The notes beneath the pieces were generated by a model. That model saw nothing but the letters and a program-made list of their open reading frames with translations. It was not told the origin of the DNA and did no database searches. Made by a program: the position numbers and the translations under genes. Shown here one piece after another: positions 1 to 13,048 of a DNA stretch of 64,000 bases (positions are counted from its first letter, which is position 1; every line of letters begins with the position of its first letter). This stretch comes from Rhyzopertha dominica (taxonomy: Eukaryota > Arthropoda > Insecta > Coleoptera > Bostrichidae), in contig QCXZ01000003.1 of the NCBI GenBank assembly GCA_025024175.1, positions 34,620,257 through 34,684,256 of the forward strand, in the 5' to 3' direction.

Positions 1-2689
1 GCATGACGACGTACAGGTGGGGAGGTAAATAGACTTTTTCACCGAAACTTCAAGTTTTTTTGCGATGTTATACTTTTCACAACATGTTCAATACAATCAT
101 TCATTCTACAAAGAACATCTATATAATTTTTACATAAATTGGCGCGATCGTTTAGCCTTTATTTCATGTAATAGATTTGATCTTCGCAAGAGTGAACACA
201 CCCAGGGTTATTTAGAACGTGTCGTACACTCTTAATTTTAACGTGATTCCGTTTTAATCGTTGGATTACGGCACCTTCTGCAGCGCTACTAGATTACTCC
301 GTTTAAAACAGGTATCACAACAATAAATCTCCTTTTTGCTGAAACTCACGGTGTTAAATTACAAACAAAAAAAGCAGAAATGTCTGTCACCATTATTTTC
401 GCTAGGGATTCCTGTATTTAGCGTTTTTAAATGGTACCACATAATATTTTTAATTTGTCACTTCCGTACGTCTCACACAGAAATTAATAGAGGAAAAAAA
501 TGTGTTATTATTTTCGACTGCGGCTCAATTAGTATGTTCATTCTGTTTTTTTATTGTAATTACTACGTCGGGCAACCAGCGCTTACTTTGTATTTTAAGA
601 CGTCATAAAGGACTTAAAAGAAGACGTATTTTAAAGAAATGGCCTTTTCTGATATACTGCCGCTAATTACAAACGTGGAGTCCTAATTAATGCTCCTTTA
701 CATTTACAACAGCGGGTGTCTTTTTTCTCTTCTTCGTCCGCTCACCGGACCCGTGGAAACTGGTAGCATTATAACTAATTTTATTAAAGACACACAGCGG
801 GATAGCACGGTACCAGAAGTTATTTTCACAGTGAACGGTCTTCGCTGCTGCAAGGTGAACTTGACGGCTTGGTCGGACGGCAATTAATGCTATTGTGCGA
901 TTTTTAATGTGACACCACACTACAAGAGGTCGACAACGAACGGCTGAGTTGTGAATGTCATTAGAAGCTTCTTGCCCTTTCAGTCTACAACCCGGTAATA
1001 ACTTGTCTCTTGCAGCCTCGATCGTCGATATTAAGAATGCATAAAGTAATGAACGACTATCATTAGCGTAACATTTCGACTATTATGGGAGTTGCTTAGA
1101 GAACTTGTGTTACGTTCAGGTGTTTTTGTACAAATGCGAACCACTTATGTCCAACTAGATATCATACCTGCTTAGAATGAGAGTATGGTCCTACTTTGTA
1201 AACAAGTATAGCTATTTTCTTTTTTCAACGTTCATAGAAAAACTTAACGTACGTTTTCATTCTGCTCATAGTCTCATGTATTTAACGTCACCTGTTATGT
1301 TATAAGCAGGATAATTTATAAGTAGACAAATCCAAAAAAAGAGAAATATTTAGTATTTCATTTGATGGAAAAGCTACGAAAGTCACTACTTATATTTTCG
1401 GGGGATTGTGGTATTGAGTTATACCCAGCTAACATCAGCACACAAGTATTTAATATGTGCAACACTTTTACAGCAGAAATAGTGATAAATGTCTTTATGG
1501 TCCAAACTAAGAAAATTAAGCAAATACGAAAAATAATTAAATACAAGGTTAACGTGGTTTATGTAAACAAAATGCGCGATTCAGGTAGTACATATGAAAT
1601 ATATACCTTTGTTCTTCCATCTAATCTTCAATGTAATAGGTAATAATAAATAAGTAATTTTAACACGGAAGGAAAATGGTAGAATCTAAAGTTATTTATA
1701 TATTGATTAGTAAACCAGATGACAAGTAGGTAGGCATTAAGTAATAAAACAAACGGCATGGAAAATCAGCGAGAAAGAGATCATGTCACAAGCATTGAAG
1801 CTGTAGCATCTTATTAAACTCATAGTTAAACAGCACTTGACAGATAATTATAAATTAAATAATTTGGTCGATAAATACCGTCGTTCTATGTTCGGAAATA
1901 TTAATATTACATACATTTACGTTTTTTTTATAAGGTACCAAATTGTAATCAATCAAATACCGTTTAATTTGCCCCTCATTATTTTTTACCAAGACCTTTG
2001 ATAAACAAGGAACAATGTACTGATCTCAAAATATCTCGAAATACAAAGGATCACCTTCACATTGCAGCTCTTGCGTCTGCTGCCTGCCCATTGCAAAGAT
2101 GCGTATAATTACAGAGATCCTAACTGACTGCAAACTACAAAGCACTACCGTAGGAAGAGATGACAGTCAAGAACAGGCACTATATATACAATAAATGCCT
2201 CAACTTAAACGTTTCACTGAACACACAAAATTTAAATATACACTCAGAGCCACGGCAATGCAGCCATCTCTTCACTCGCCATGACAGTATTAAGATTTGC
2301 CTTCCATACCTCTGTACCGTCAAATATTGCAAGTGTTCGACTTTGTCTCATATTAATTTATACCTCTGAATATACTGATATATTTATTGAAATACAGTCA
2401 ACAAATAGAGTTGATTCGATCAAACACATAACAGCAGCAGCAGAACTTTTGGGCATTTTATGCATCTAAGCAGGGCCTGTATTTAAAAGCATCTTGAGAA
2501 TACAGGAATTCCAAGAATATTACTGTAAAAGATGAAATTCTGCCTGACAGACAGGCTACAGTGTGTCACATAAAGACGCGAAGTGAATGAAAAACAGATA
2601 TTACTTAAATCATCTAAAAAAAAAACTGCTGAAAAAAGACGTAAAAATAAAGCTACATCCGGAACGAACATAGTATCGTCCTTTCTGAT
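1..2689. other. AT-rich spacer, no gene recognised
   Basis: I see no gene, RNA or mobile-element signature here. Open frames (for example 336-608 and 1362-1643 on plus) are short, rich in Leu/Ile/Phe/Lys as expected from AT-rich noncoding DNA, and match no family I know. A patch around 660-950 is richer in CpG than its flanks and carries TAATTAAT-type homeodomain-like sites. Confidence 0.5.
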
Positions 2690-3345
2690 CAGAAGCTGTT
2701 TGTGCATTACAGGAATCTATACATTACCTGTGCTCGTTTTGCATCACAGTGGAATTTATCATGGGTTTATAAAAGTCTTTAAGCCCCGAGACGCAAACAA
2801 GGTTAAAAGTATCTACAGGTCAATATCTATATATTATTTGAAATTTCTGAAAGTTACCTAGATACTGAAAACGGTCTTGTATAATTGCATTTATAGAGTT
2901 GTAAAAGTACATCTATCGTCTTCTCAATATGGTTTTATGTAATTTTCACCAATATGACTTGATCTACTTATTTTCCTTTGAAATATTTGGTAATCAGCTT
3001 CAGCTTGATCATTACATTCTGCTTGGTAAATTAGACCGGATGGCCTTAAGAGATTAGTTTATTAATCTGATTGCACTTGGTAGGTGGATCCCAGTGTATT
3101 CGTTCCGGATTTTTTGTTCAGGTAACTACACAGCAGCGTTAGAAGTACCGCAGGGCTTCAGCTTGAGCTCTATTATTTCCTATTTTTACCCTGTAAAATT
3201 CGCTTCCGGAATCTATTACCTATGTATATGCTGATGACTTGAAGATATCCAGTAACATCTCTTCGCCCACTACAAGTTGAACTTTATCAAATGTTAACGT
3301 TTTCTACCGCTGTTTCAGTTTCATAATTATTGTTGGTTCTTTTCT
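2690..3345 (+). pseudogene. Jockey-type LINE reverse transcriptase fossil
   Basis: This is a degraded copy of the fingers and palm of a non-LTR reverse transcriptase, read across several frames. In order I see KPRDANKVKSIYRSISI (family: KkGdxxxxxNYRPIS) near 2780-2830, SSQYGFM (family: QHGF) near 2925, LDHYILLGKLDRMAL (family: DHxiLLxKL) near 3005-3050, VPQGFSLSSIISYF (family: VPQGSxLGPLLF) near 3148-3185, and the catalytic box YADDLKI near 3218-3240. Several stops and frame changes lie between them, so it cannot encode a product. The motif order gives the plus orientation. No 5' or 3' end is visible. It resembles the RT of the copy at 12118-15275 in clade, but is far older. High confidence that it is RT, moderate for the clade. 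Confidence 0.82.
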
Positions 3346-5160
3346 TTAAAGGTAAAAATAAAACACTTTTAGCAGATTCTCTTGTTTAATTGGTATTTGA
3401 AAAGTACAAATAATAATAAGTATGGCAATAATAAAGAATTGGTAAAATGTCGTAAGATGAGTGACAATGAATATAATTTTTATTTACGTAGGTCGTAATT
3501 CTTTTCCCTGTTTAAGAGAGTTATGTCATGTGAATTTATTGTAACGCAATGAATTCTTAGTAAAATTTATGAATGAGACCTGTCCAAAACCGTCTTCCAT
3601 TATAACGCACCGGATTCTTTGTTCATTGTGTTAGCTTCTATCCTGTTACGTTTTGTCTTCAGCAGCGGCCTCGCGTCCTGATTCTTGTTTGTTCGGTTCT
3701 TCGTTTAATGGAGTTGCGTTATTTAAATTTCAACGTATCGAATCGCTTCCCTTTGTATTAATCTATTAAGTCTGCCTTCCAATTTTGTTTTGCTACCGGT
3801 CCATTGAAGGCGATCTTCTTGGATCAATTAAATGGTCCAAAAACTCTAGCTCCTCTTTATCGCCACAAGAACGCCAGCAATAATGCGTATTGTGTTCGAT
3901 TTACGGACATACTGTGGGCACTACAGTATAAGTTTTTATAGTTTGAGTTCATTATGTGTTTGTATCCTGATGAACATGCCGAGTGATTAAATAACCTTTT
4001 TTAGTCTTCTGAAGTTATTAGTTGATTGAAGCTAGCGTACCACGGGTGTTCCAACTTAAAATCTAATGTTTTTGTTGTAATTTCTAGGAATACCTAACAT
4101 GCCTTTATTAATTAAGGTTTTTTGCGGCGTAGTTACAAAGTTATTGTTATGTAACTTACGGCCTGATTCATTACCGACAAATTAAACAAACGCGCCTCTC
4201 ACTCTTACTATTGGCATTGTTTATCCTTAAGAAGTAAACTTTTGACGCACCTCATTAAGCAACAACGTAATTGCCTGTGATTGGGAAACACCGTACTTTG
4301 TTAAGCTGTAAATATTCCTTTCCGAGTATTAATTAAATTAATTAAATCGCTTGCGCAACAGCATGTTGTAATCTGTTCGTATTTTGGCAGTAGAATGATT
4401 CGAGAACCCGGTCTAATTTGTAACTACTTATTTAATAACAAAACTGACTTGCACAAGAACTATCGCAATGATCTATATTTCGGAGAAAAAAGAGGAGTCA
4501 CTGAAAATAGGACACTAAAGCAATAATTAAATTATACTAAAAACGGTCACGTATAATTCTTGCGTTACGTACGGAGCGCGAACCAAGGAAAAAATTCTTA
4601 TTTGCTTACACTAATACGAAACAAATGGGCGTAATGACAATTAGGTTTTTAACATATCCGCGTTTAGTAGGACATGTACCCACCGTTTCCACACGGTGGT
4701 TTCGAAAATACCCACAATAAACTCGATAGTGTAAAAAGTAATTAGCTCACAGACGTGCAGGAATTAGTTGTACGATTCGCTGCTACGATTGGAATAAAAA
4801 TTTTAAAATAGTTGAAATCTATAAACGGGTCACCGAAAGCGCCACCATAGTTCAACGTATAGAGCGGGGCTTACCACACGAATAGTTCGGACGTTTAGTA
4901 GAGTTGCACTTGCAACTGTCCACACTTTTATTTGATATAATAATAATTTTAAGTAACTAGTTTATGAAGTAATTATTATTACTACTTTGTGGGGTATCTA
5001 ACGGAAACCTTTAGCTATAAACATCTAGAGAAATAAAAATTCCAGAATGTTGAAAGTTGGCACACTAACTAATTCAAAGTGTCATTCCAAAAGAAATAAC
5101 TCACAAGGTGCTATAACCGGAAGTGGCCAGTAACAGCATCTTTACTCTACAATTAATTAA
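3346..5160. other. noncoding stretch, slightly CpG-richer, no gene seen
   Basis: No coding signature. Between about 3640 and 4960 there are more CpG dinucleotides and TAAT/ATTA motifs than in surrounding sequence, as often seen in insect regulatory DNA. A perfect 7-bp stem hairpin (CCACCGT, loop TTCCAC, ACGGTGG) lies near 4681-4701. Confidence 0.35.
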
Positions 5161-5530
5161 ATTTAATTTCCCAGCACTGTGTTCAGTGTTCAGTTCTAAA
5201 GTCAGTTGTCACTGTCCTTTCTGTCATTTGTCATTCGTCTTCTATGTCATTGACACTAGGCACGACCATGCATTTTCGTTGTGCTTATTTTAGTTTTTCG
5301 TATCTCCTTTTGTTTTTCATCTTTTTGTTTATTTTAGACGATCAACCGTAGTATTGTGACTCAACATGCTTATACTCTATTAGGTAAGATATATTTTTCT
5401 AACTTCCATCTTTCCAACTTGTATATTGTTAACATCTTTTAGCTGAAGATGAGGGTGGATTCCCTCGAAACATGTACTAATTAATTCAATTAAGGATGTG
5501 CAGTAAGACATTGTTTTACTTGTTATAATT
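5160..5530 (+). repeat. probable interspersed repeat carrying a hammerhead-like motif
   Basis: The segment starts with a low-complexity run of GTCA/GTTCAG-like units (5170-5260). It ends with the CTGAAGAT-hairpin-CGAAAC sequence at 5439-5480 that recurs in animal retroelements. I recognise the style of the repeat but not its family, and its borders are approximate. Confidence 0.4.
5439..5480 (+). ncRNA. hammerhead-ribozyme-like motif (type I, Penelope style)
   Basis: The order of parts matches a minimal type I hammerhead. A 4-bp stem I pairs TTAG (5439-5442) with CTAA (5477-5480). The core CTGAAGA fits CUGANGA and is followed by one extra T. Stem II is GAGGG, loop TGGATT, CCCTC (5451-5466). 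Then comes GAA and a two-base-pair stem III, AC-AT-GT, ending at the cleavage-site position A (5476). Such very short stem III ribozymes are known from Penelope-like retroelements. The extra T and an A rather than C at the cleavage position suggest a weak or dead copy. Fold is seen; activity is not claimed. Confidence 0.45.
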
Positions 5531-6439
5531 TATTAACCAAGTATGTGCGCCTTGAGCGTTATGGATCGTCTTTGTTACTTAATTAATTTAAGGTTGAGTT
5601 TGCTCATGATTATTAAATCATTTGTATCCACCGTTTCAGAGATATTTTGTTTTTTTATGAAAAAGGGTATGTATATTGAGCACTTCAAAGTTATTTTAAA
5701 TACTGAAAAAATATTCGGCTTTCCGAAAAAGCTATTAATATATTGTAATAATCTACGCTGTGGTTATTGCCCCTCTTTCTTATCTCAAATAGCAACCAAA
5801 TGTCTTTTCTTTTGCATTCATGCAAAATTCATTTCTCCTTACCTATGGTAGTAATTACCCTTTACATGTAGTCAAAGATTTAAAAGACAAGTGATATTAT
5901 TGATTTTTTTAATTTCCTACTGAAAACAGCTGAATCTGGAATGATAGCTTGCCATGGATTTTATGAAAATTGTTTTAATGCCGCAAAATGTCTAATTTAG
6001 GATTTACGAGCGACGATTTTTTTATTAACTGCTTATTTTTTGCGAATAAGGCAAAATCACAAGATGAGCCAGTGACATATTCCAAGAAGGAAACTCCCGT
6101 AGACCAACAACAAAGTAACCAAAAAATTACAAAAAGCACTATTGTACGTCATCTCTAAACAAGTATTGTACTACATAACATTGTTAAGAAGTGCTAATAT
6201 GTAGTAGTAGGTAACCAGCAATGAATTTTGACGGAAGCTAAACAGTAATGACCGAGATAATGGTCTTGGAGTACTTTCCTGCTGCCCACAATACCTTCCA
6301 AAAGTACCATAAGTTCCTGGTTAATATTTATTCAATAGAAGTTTTTAGTTTTTAAGAGATGAAGCAGTCACTACTAGTGTGCTGAAAACCCCCAATGTAA
6401 CAAGAGAACGTCACTTTTAGGAACGTTCAGCATGTGGAG
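5531..6439. other. no gene recognised
   Basis: The 102-codon open frame at 5543-5851 (plus) is hydrophobic and AT-driven and matches nothing I know. The rest shows no signature. Confidence 0.4.
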
Positions 6440-6780
6440 CATTTGGACACAATCGAATTTTAAACAAGGTTATGGAGGAAGGTGGGTATCGTCAATTCGC
6501 GATTATGAATTGATTGCTGCATGCAATGCAATGCCTCATACATAATGGACGTGGCATTGGAGAAATTTTAAAAGAAATGTTTGCTGATAAATGGATTCCA
6601 AAAAATGAGCCTTTTCAGGCCCTCTACATTCACCGGACTTGACCCCAAATGGATTTTGAACATATGTTCTCCTACAACTTCTTACACAAAATATAATTGC
6701 GAGAGCAAACGGGCATTGACGTCAGAACAAATCAAGCTGGCTATAATTACATCTTTTGTAAAGTGACTCTAGTATAGTTT
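6440..6780 (+). pseudogene. mariner-type (DUF4817/DDE) transposase C-terminal fossil
   Basis: Translation in shifting frames gives HNGRGIGEILKEMFADKWI near 6541-6595, then GPLHSPDLTPNGF near 6617-6656. The family pattern around the third catalytic residue is a leader ending in RWIG, then WPxRSPDLTPxDFFLWG. Here the aspartate after TP is replaced (NGF), and stops follow. The fragment therefore carries the end of a DDE catalytic core, broken and inactive. It is related to the transposases at 41400-41790 and 50716-53530. Upstream parts are too decayed to read. Confidence 0.55.
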
Positions 6781-8380
6781 GCTCCAGTAAAAAAAATTTT
6801 TTCGATCGCGTGTATTTATACTAATGTACAATTTTAGTAGAACAATGATACATCGATTGCTATAATACAGAATTATTTTTTTTATATTAAATTAGCGGAA
6901 ATAGCAGTCTCTACCAAATTTTCGTTATTGCAACTTTGACTGTATAATGAACATTAGATTTTCAACGGTTGCGGCATTGCTATCCAGGTTTTAGATAGAA
7001 TCAAATCAGTAACGCAGATTAGAAATAAAATTTGACTGCATCACTGCATAATAATGATGTTCGATAGATACTGACTGCCTTCGGCATATAGTGTCACATG
7101 TTGTTCCACCGATTTAGCCACATTCTCCATACATAGCTAGGTAACTCAAAAACAGGATATATGCAGAACTAGATTATGCGTTTGTACAAAAAAATGGCTC
7201 TATTTAAGGAAGACATTTAAATTTAACAAAATTTGATGAACAATTATTACGACCACCTTGTAGGTTATTTCAAAATCCTACCAAGTAATATTTTCTAGTT
7301 TTTAATGATTTTAAATTAGTGGAACGATCCATTGAGATGTAATTCCATCCATAAAAATCATGTGTTGATTTTAAAAGTAAGCAACCTCAATCGAACGCAC
7401 CATTAAGTTAATAGTAAAATCCAACAAACTGAAAAAATACAGGGTGTTCCATTTGAAATGTTTATCGTATAAACTTTTCAAATCTTGCAATAAATACTAG
7501 TGTTTCTTTTCCAGATACTTCTACCAATTATTTCTATTAAAATAGTAGTACACATTTTACTTAAATTTTGGCTACAATATGTAGCACATATCCAAGTCGC
7601 ATCAAAAACATGATGTTTTACACACATGAATGCATGATATTTGCAATATAGTTTAATTTCTAATGACAATGTCACTCTGGTAATATCATAACGTAATAGC
7701 TTAACAAATTTAAATCGGCCCATTATGCTGAACACATACCTCAACTACACAAAAGGCAGCCGTTGGCTTGCTGCAACTTTTTCTAAAATAGCTATACAAA
7801 ACCTTCCGTAATTTGTGTTTAATTTCCATTCAGAAAGTTGCCCAAGTCGGATTCGTTCGTTAGTGGACGTGACATATAAGAAAAACCAAGGGAAACGAAA
7901 GTAAGTTGGTTTTCGTACATGAGTACGTCACATAAAACCGCAAATATGTGACTGCAACAGTTTCTGGCCGNAATTACTGAATGAAAGTATTTATTTGTTA
8001 GACGTGTTTTGTAATGTTTTACGCGAACGCCGATGGAAAAACGTTCATAATGTCCATTGATTAGGACAGTGGTAGATCGTACGCAATCTACCATAAAAAG
8101 CACGAACTTTTGATTCGCACTGCGTGATGTCCTGCAACATCCTGTTATAAAATTTAATTACTTTATATAGTATTAGATAGTACGTGTTCTATAATGTTTC
8201 GTAAAATGAATAAAACTCTTTGCTATAAATTGTCACGGTGTGAGAAACAAATTTATAATATTATTATCGTAGGTATGCGTTATATGAGTACCCGCAAGTT
8301 TGGTAAATACTTTTTGCTAGGTGCAGCGTGTAAGCCTCTATAGGTATACAAAGCGCGTTAAGCTAAAATGTTTTTTTTTT
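6781..8380. other. no gene recognised; one mariner-like terminal motif
   Basis: No coding signature. ACAGGGTGTTCC at 7441-7452 resembles the outer end of Tc1/mariner-type elements running rightward, but no matching right end was found. Minus-strand frames at 7478-7744 and 7819-8103 are unrecognised. Confidence 0.35.
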
Positions 8381-8388
8381 GTAANTCC

Positions 8389-8560
8389 AAGATGGCGCCA
8401 CAGAACGTTACCAGTATAAAAATTTTAATTTATGTGATTGTGATTCAATTTTCTAATTTCACATATGTAAAAGTGGCTTTAAAAACAAAAAGTCACATGA
8501 TCCCATTTGCTTTAATTTTTTTGAGTTGGTAGCACTGTAGCCCTTTTACACTTTTTGGAA
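8389..8560 (+). repeat. CAAGATGGC-type interspersed repeat fragment
   Basis: The segment beginning CCAAGATGGCGCCACAG and followed by an AAATTTTAA-rich stretch resembles the left arm of the inverted repeat at 33030-33430 (CAAGATGGCACC, then AAAATTTTAAATA). The two are probably pieces of one short, noncoding DNA-transposon family. Confidence 0.4.
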
Positions 8561-8957
8561 AATGTAATATCTGTAAAGGGAAGTAATTTCTTAACGATCA
8601 TACCTACATGTTATCAGAATCTTCTAACTTTAAGCGTGTTAAAGTTAACATGTGGGAGAGAGAGGGGGAAACTAGACACGATCTGTGTAATTTTATGATG
8701 TAGGTATATTTCACCAAATAAACAGTACACAATAACATGTAAATCCTGCATTATTAAGATTGTATTTGATTTTATAATTTACTTAAAATTATTTCTATGA
8801 ACCTGATATTTTGATAACGTTTCTTAAATTACGTATTACTGAAGTTTGTAATCCCTAAAATAATGCTTTTGCTAGGATCGGTTTGTACTTTAGTTTTTTA
8901 ATAACAAAGGTGTGCGCTGTGTTGTCTACATCAGAAACAATCCGAGGACAGCTGTTT

Positions 8958-9010
8958 CGATCTATCTATCGCTCTATCTATCTATATAACTATCTATCTA
9001 TCGATCTAGA
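8958..9010. repeat. (ATCT)n microsatellite
   Basis: Tandem TCTA/ATCT tetranucleotides with a few interruptions (CGCTC, ATAAC) fill this stretch. They are visible directly in the sequence. Confidence 0.9.
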
Positions 9011-9984
9011 CGCACTAGCAATCCCAGACATTTCGTTGTGGCGGCGTTCAGCGGCTTGCCGGTGGATGTCGCTCCCTGAGATTGTTTGGATTTGCCTACT
9101 GACTTTAGTTTTTGGTTTTTCGATAAAAAATACTTCGCATTGCAATTTAATTAGGTATTGAACGTTACTGAAAATATTTTTGTTGCAATGGGGTTGTTGC
9201 CCTTGACAGTAAATCGTTATTATAACACATGCGCGACTTTGCTTGGACCTAATAAAGTTAGAAGCTGGCAATAGAAAAAATATTTTTAATGTTTTGTATC
9301 TTATTTTTAATTTTGAAGGTTTACCGCCAAATTCAAATATTTCGTGATACGTCACCGTTCCTGGAGACGCATTCCGCTATTGCGCCGATGCGCCGAATGC
9401 CCTGTTGCATGTTTGACACCTTTGTAGCTGTTGAACACGCGTATGTTCTGTGGTTCTGTGCCTTTGTACCTTTGTTTACGTTTTGGTTTGAGAACGGAGG
9501 ACGCGTTAAAGTTTTGTTTTTATTTACTTAGTACGTTGTTGTTCAAACATAGACTGTGCAAGATTATGTGAAGGGATCTTCGGACAATTTACCAAAAATC
9601 ACACAGTTACACCGCACTAAGCGCGCCAGGGATCGCTGACGTCAGAGATTCAAACTTTAAACTTAAACAATCTCTTTTTAAGCATTAACTAAGCGCTTTG
9701 CCAAAAATAAAAATAACAGGGGTCTATATTTTTTCATGTAGATTCATATTCTGCAATAAAAAAATGGGGGCAACAGGCCCATTCGTATTACATATTTTAT
9801 ATTTTTGGCATACGCAAAATCTTTAACCGCTTTTGTTGCAATTAGGTTTTTATCGTTATTTGTTATTATGAACTTACTGAAAATTCCTGAAAACCATTTT
9901 CCTGCAGGATTAATGTTTATGCTTTTTTAATCAAATTACGATACTTTTGGAGACAAAAAGCTAATACACTTGAACGTTCTTTTA
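9011..9984. other. no gene recognised
   Basis: Open frames on both strands (for example 8990-9355 minus, 121 codons) overlap each other and the microsatellite, and match no family. Treated as noncoding. Confidence 0.4.
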
Positions 9985-9999
9985 CGTATACAAAATTCG

Positions 10000-11400
10000 C
10001 CTTATCTTTTTTGCGTTGTGTCAGTTNTCTAGCCTCTCTCCAGAGCTTTCCTATTTTTCCAGTGAGTGTGAGTAATCATTCCGCCTTTNTCTCCGTTTGT
10101 CATGGTATTCCCCCGGTCGTTTTAACTATTTCATTTATTCTATTTTTAAACCACTTTTAATTGTTTTTCCTACTCTATTCAATACTGTTCAAGTCTCCTC
10201 TTACTTGCATGTCATATTGTTCCAATAAGTGTGCCATTCTCAGTATACGGGTAGAAATACTCTTTTGCGAGCTCATGCCATTATCTCTACTTTTTAGCCC
10301 TTCATACGGATGCCCTACTTAGAGTATACTTACAGCAAATCTTTTTATCACTTTATCGCATTATTTCGCCATTCTTTATTATCTAAGAACACTCTCGCAT
10401 GTTTAAAAACCATTGTAATTTTTGTTTGTTATGTATAATGTTTTCCTTGAAATTAGCATAACGTTTTCTTTTATCCCTATTTATTCTGTATTCTTTTAAT
10501 ACCCGTGCCCCTTCCGGAAATTATTTTTCAGTTCTTTAGTACTTGCAAATATCACCGCACATTTTCAGTTATGGTAACTGACTTGCAGCTAATGGTATAC
10601 AATAATTGTAGTCCTTTTTGACTTTAGTACTTACTTGCTTTATCTTTTGATCCATTCTTATTACTCGTATGAGCCAAGAGTCTAAAACCGTTCTACTGTT
10701 CTGATGACTGTTTTCTATTGTTGCTTTTAAGCCTTTCTTCGTTGTAGATATGCCCAGAACTTTTCCTTGAACGCAGTATCTATGAATACCATAAATAATT
10801 TTGTATGGCTTTACTGTAAAATCGTGTCTTGTATACTACGAGCTTTAATAAACTAGCTTAGCGGATAGTGATACCTCAATTCGCAATTCATTTTCTCTTT
10901 TTTATACATATATGTGCATATGTTCTAACTTCCCAGTTTCTGTCACATTATTTTCCCTTTACGTTTTTCTATACACATATAACATTAATTGTTGTCATTT
11001 TTCTTCTAAACACTTGAGCATACAGGTAAGGCGTAATGCCACCGTGATACCTCGCTTTTCTTATTTTCTTAATTTGGCAATAAATACTTTTTGCTCTGTT
11101 GGAGAGTCCAGAGTCCAGTCCATCTGTTCCTTTGGAATCAACAATTCTTGAAAGTTTTGTCGCCACCGTACCATTAGTTTATCCTCGATTTGGATTTGAT
11201 CCCTTTCATCTTGTAATGTCTTGAATGTTTGAATGCTCCAACTGTTCTGTCATCTGCCGCCCTAAATCGTTCTGCATATTATTTCTTTTAGCTTGCAGCA
11301 CTGCTCCTCTTAACGCTTCTTCCTGATTTGTACAGTACAGTAGCCTGTATTTCATTATTGAAATAAGCTCTTTATATTTCCTTTTTCCGCACAATATTTG
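10000..11400 (-). pseudogene. old non-LTR retrotransposon fossil (linker and RT)
   Basis: Reading the minus strand from 11400 downward, I see a Lys/Arg/Gln-rich segment typical of the endonuclease-RT linker (QAKRNNMQNDLGRQMTEQLE, 11225-11310), then DKLMVRWRQNFQELL (family: RWxxyFexLL) at 11142-11190. The palm motif LFMVFIDTAF (family: MVFIDLEKAFD) follows at about 10770-10803, and NVMLISRKT (family: TKxMxxSrk, downstream of YADD) at about 10443-10470. Stops and frame changes are frequent and the FADD/YADD box itself is not legible. Order and spacing fit one decayed element in minus orientation. The 3' end below 10000 is not defined. It may belong to the same element as the endonuclease relic at 15275-15800, split by the LINE at 12118-15275. 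Confidence 0.65.
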
Positions 11401-12117
11401 GTCTTGGTTGAATGTTTTACTGGGCCAATGTTTTTTCTGGCTGTTAATTTCTAGTTGATAGACAAGTATTTGAAGGCGAACTAAATCTTAAGAGTTTATG
11501 GACAGTGGTTGTAAAAGAAGAGAAGGTGCTTGTTATGGAACGTGGTATTTTTTATATATCTATTACCAACCGCCTAAAACGAAATCGAAATGTGATATTC
11601 AGCACTAAATAATCGGTACACAAAATTCAACCAATCAGTGAAGATTCTGCCGTTGGCAGGCATTAACCTTTTTTAAATAGTGGAAAAGGAATGGATTTCA
11701 TTCATGGCCTGTTTGGTTGTTTCCTTACGAAAAGTGCTTAAATATGGCCACTGTTTCTCAAATAGCATAGAACATATTTATACTCGAAATGTTTCAGTAA
11801 ACAAAAACTACGACTGTTTCGTGACCACATCACTCCATCATTAATTAGCATGGTGTGCTGCCGTCTTCAGAAAAGCAGCCCGTAACAAACAGAAACAAAA
11901 GGCGGTGTTTGCCTAGATGAGCCCGGGCCGACTTCATCTGTTTTAAATATTGATAACTGAGGTAGACGTAATATTTCATGTTTGTTCTCCGCTCAGACCA
12001 GCACCTGAGAGCTTAGTTTTATTATAAATGCGACGCGCTACTGTCTTACGGAGGAAGTTACGGGCTCCGATGATATCGCAAGCTCCTTTCAGCTTGCTCA
12101 GCGTTTAAATAGCAGGC
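11401..12117. other. no gene recognised
   Basis: Nothing translates into a family I know on either strand. If 10000-11400 and 15275-15800 are one split LINE, this interval would hold its unreadable endonuclease end and linker. Confidence 0.35.
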
Positions 12118-12158
12118 GTATATATATATAACTACTACAAAACATGGAGAAAAGGAGT

Positions 12159-13043
12159 TTAAAATTTTAGAACTCGTTTTAAATCTGCTTTAAATTTGCA
12201 ATTTTTAGAAAAAAGATCTAGGTTATTACAGAAAAGATTAACACTTAGACTACATCTATCCCTCGGGCAGTTGCAACCATACAACGTTCTGTGGGTAGAA
12301 ACCTGCAGTAACGGAGTGTTACGAACTATGCGCTGGGGTACATGCAGTAAAAACATTTCCACAAGTTCCATCATACACTGCCCACTGAGAACCTTTTGAG
12401 TAAAGCAAATGTCGAAATAAGTGCGCCGAGTTGATAAAAAATGAAGACCAAAATAGTTCAAAAAATAAGAGTACAATTCGCTACTGAAGGTAATTTTAGA
12501 CTTATAACATAAATATTTTACAAATTTTTTTTGAACATTTTCCAATCTAGTTACTTGAAACTCAAAATAAGGTGACCAAATTAAACTACAGTAATCTACA
12601 ATGCTACGTACAAGACTAGAATATAAAACTATTAAGGAACGAATGCTTACAAAGTCTTTTGTTGACCTTTTTAAGAATCCTAACATTTTACTGGCTTTGG
12701 ATACGATGCTATCAATATGGTAATTAAATTTTAATTTGGAGTCAACAATTACCCCAAGGTCTCTGATAAACTGCACATTCTCCAACTGTACGCCATTTAA
12801 AAAGTATGGATAAACAGTGATAATGCTCTTCCTGCAGAAACAGATTGATTTACACTTATCTGGGTTTAAATCAAGGCCGTTCCTAACACACCACCTATAA
12901 ATACGATCCAAATCACTTTGAAAATTGACATGGTCATTATAACATTTAATATTTAAGAAAATTTTTAGATCGTCAGCAAATAGCAGAAATTTTGAAAATT
13001 GTATTTCATCTTTAATATCGTTTATGTATAACAAAAACAACAA
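12159..13043 (-). pseudogene. LINE ORF2 part 3: RT catalytic palm and thumb
   Basis: This frame supplies the C-terminal 294 codons of the reverse transcriptase. It opens with the GPLLFLLYINDI box (the GSHLGP part lies just upstream in the same frame). The catalytic box FADD sits at residues 22-25, then LNPDKCKSICF (family: LNxxKtk) near 65-75, and IRDLGVIVDSKLKF (family: YLGVxxdxxLxF) near 93-106. A conserved thumb-like region follows. No RNase H domain is seen, as expected for this clade. The apparent start is only where the frame opens after a frameshift, not a real initiation site. The catalytic aspartates are intact, but the protein is cut off from its N-terminal half, so this copy should not make active enzyme alone. 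Confidence 0.92.
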
Positions 13044-13048
13044 AGGGC

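Noticed and set aside
8958..9010. CRISPR-like array
   Set aside because: It is a simple tetranucleotide microsatellite without spacers, in a eukaryotic context.
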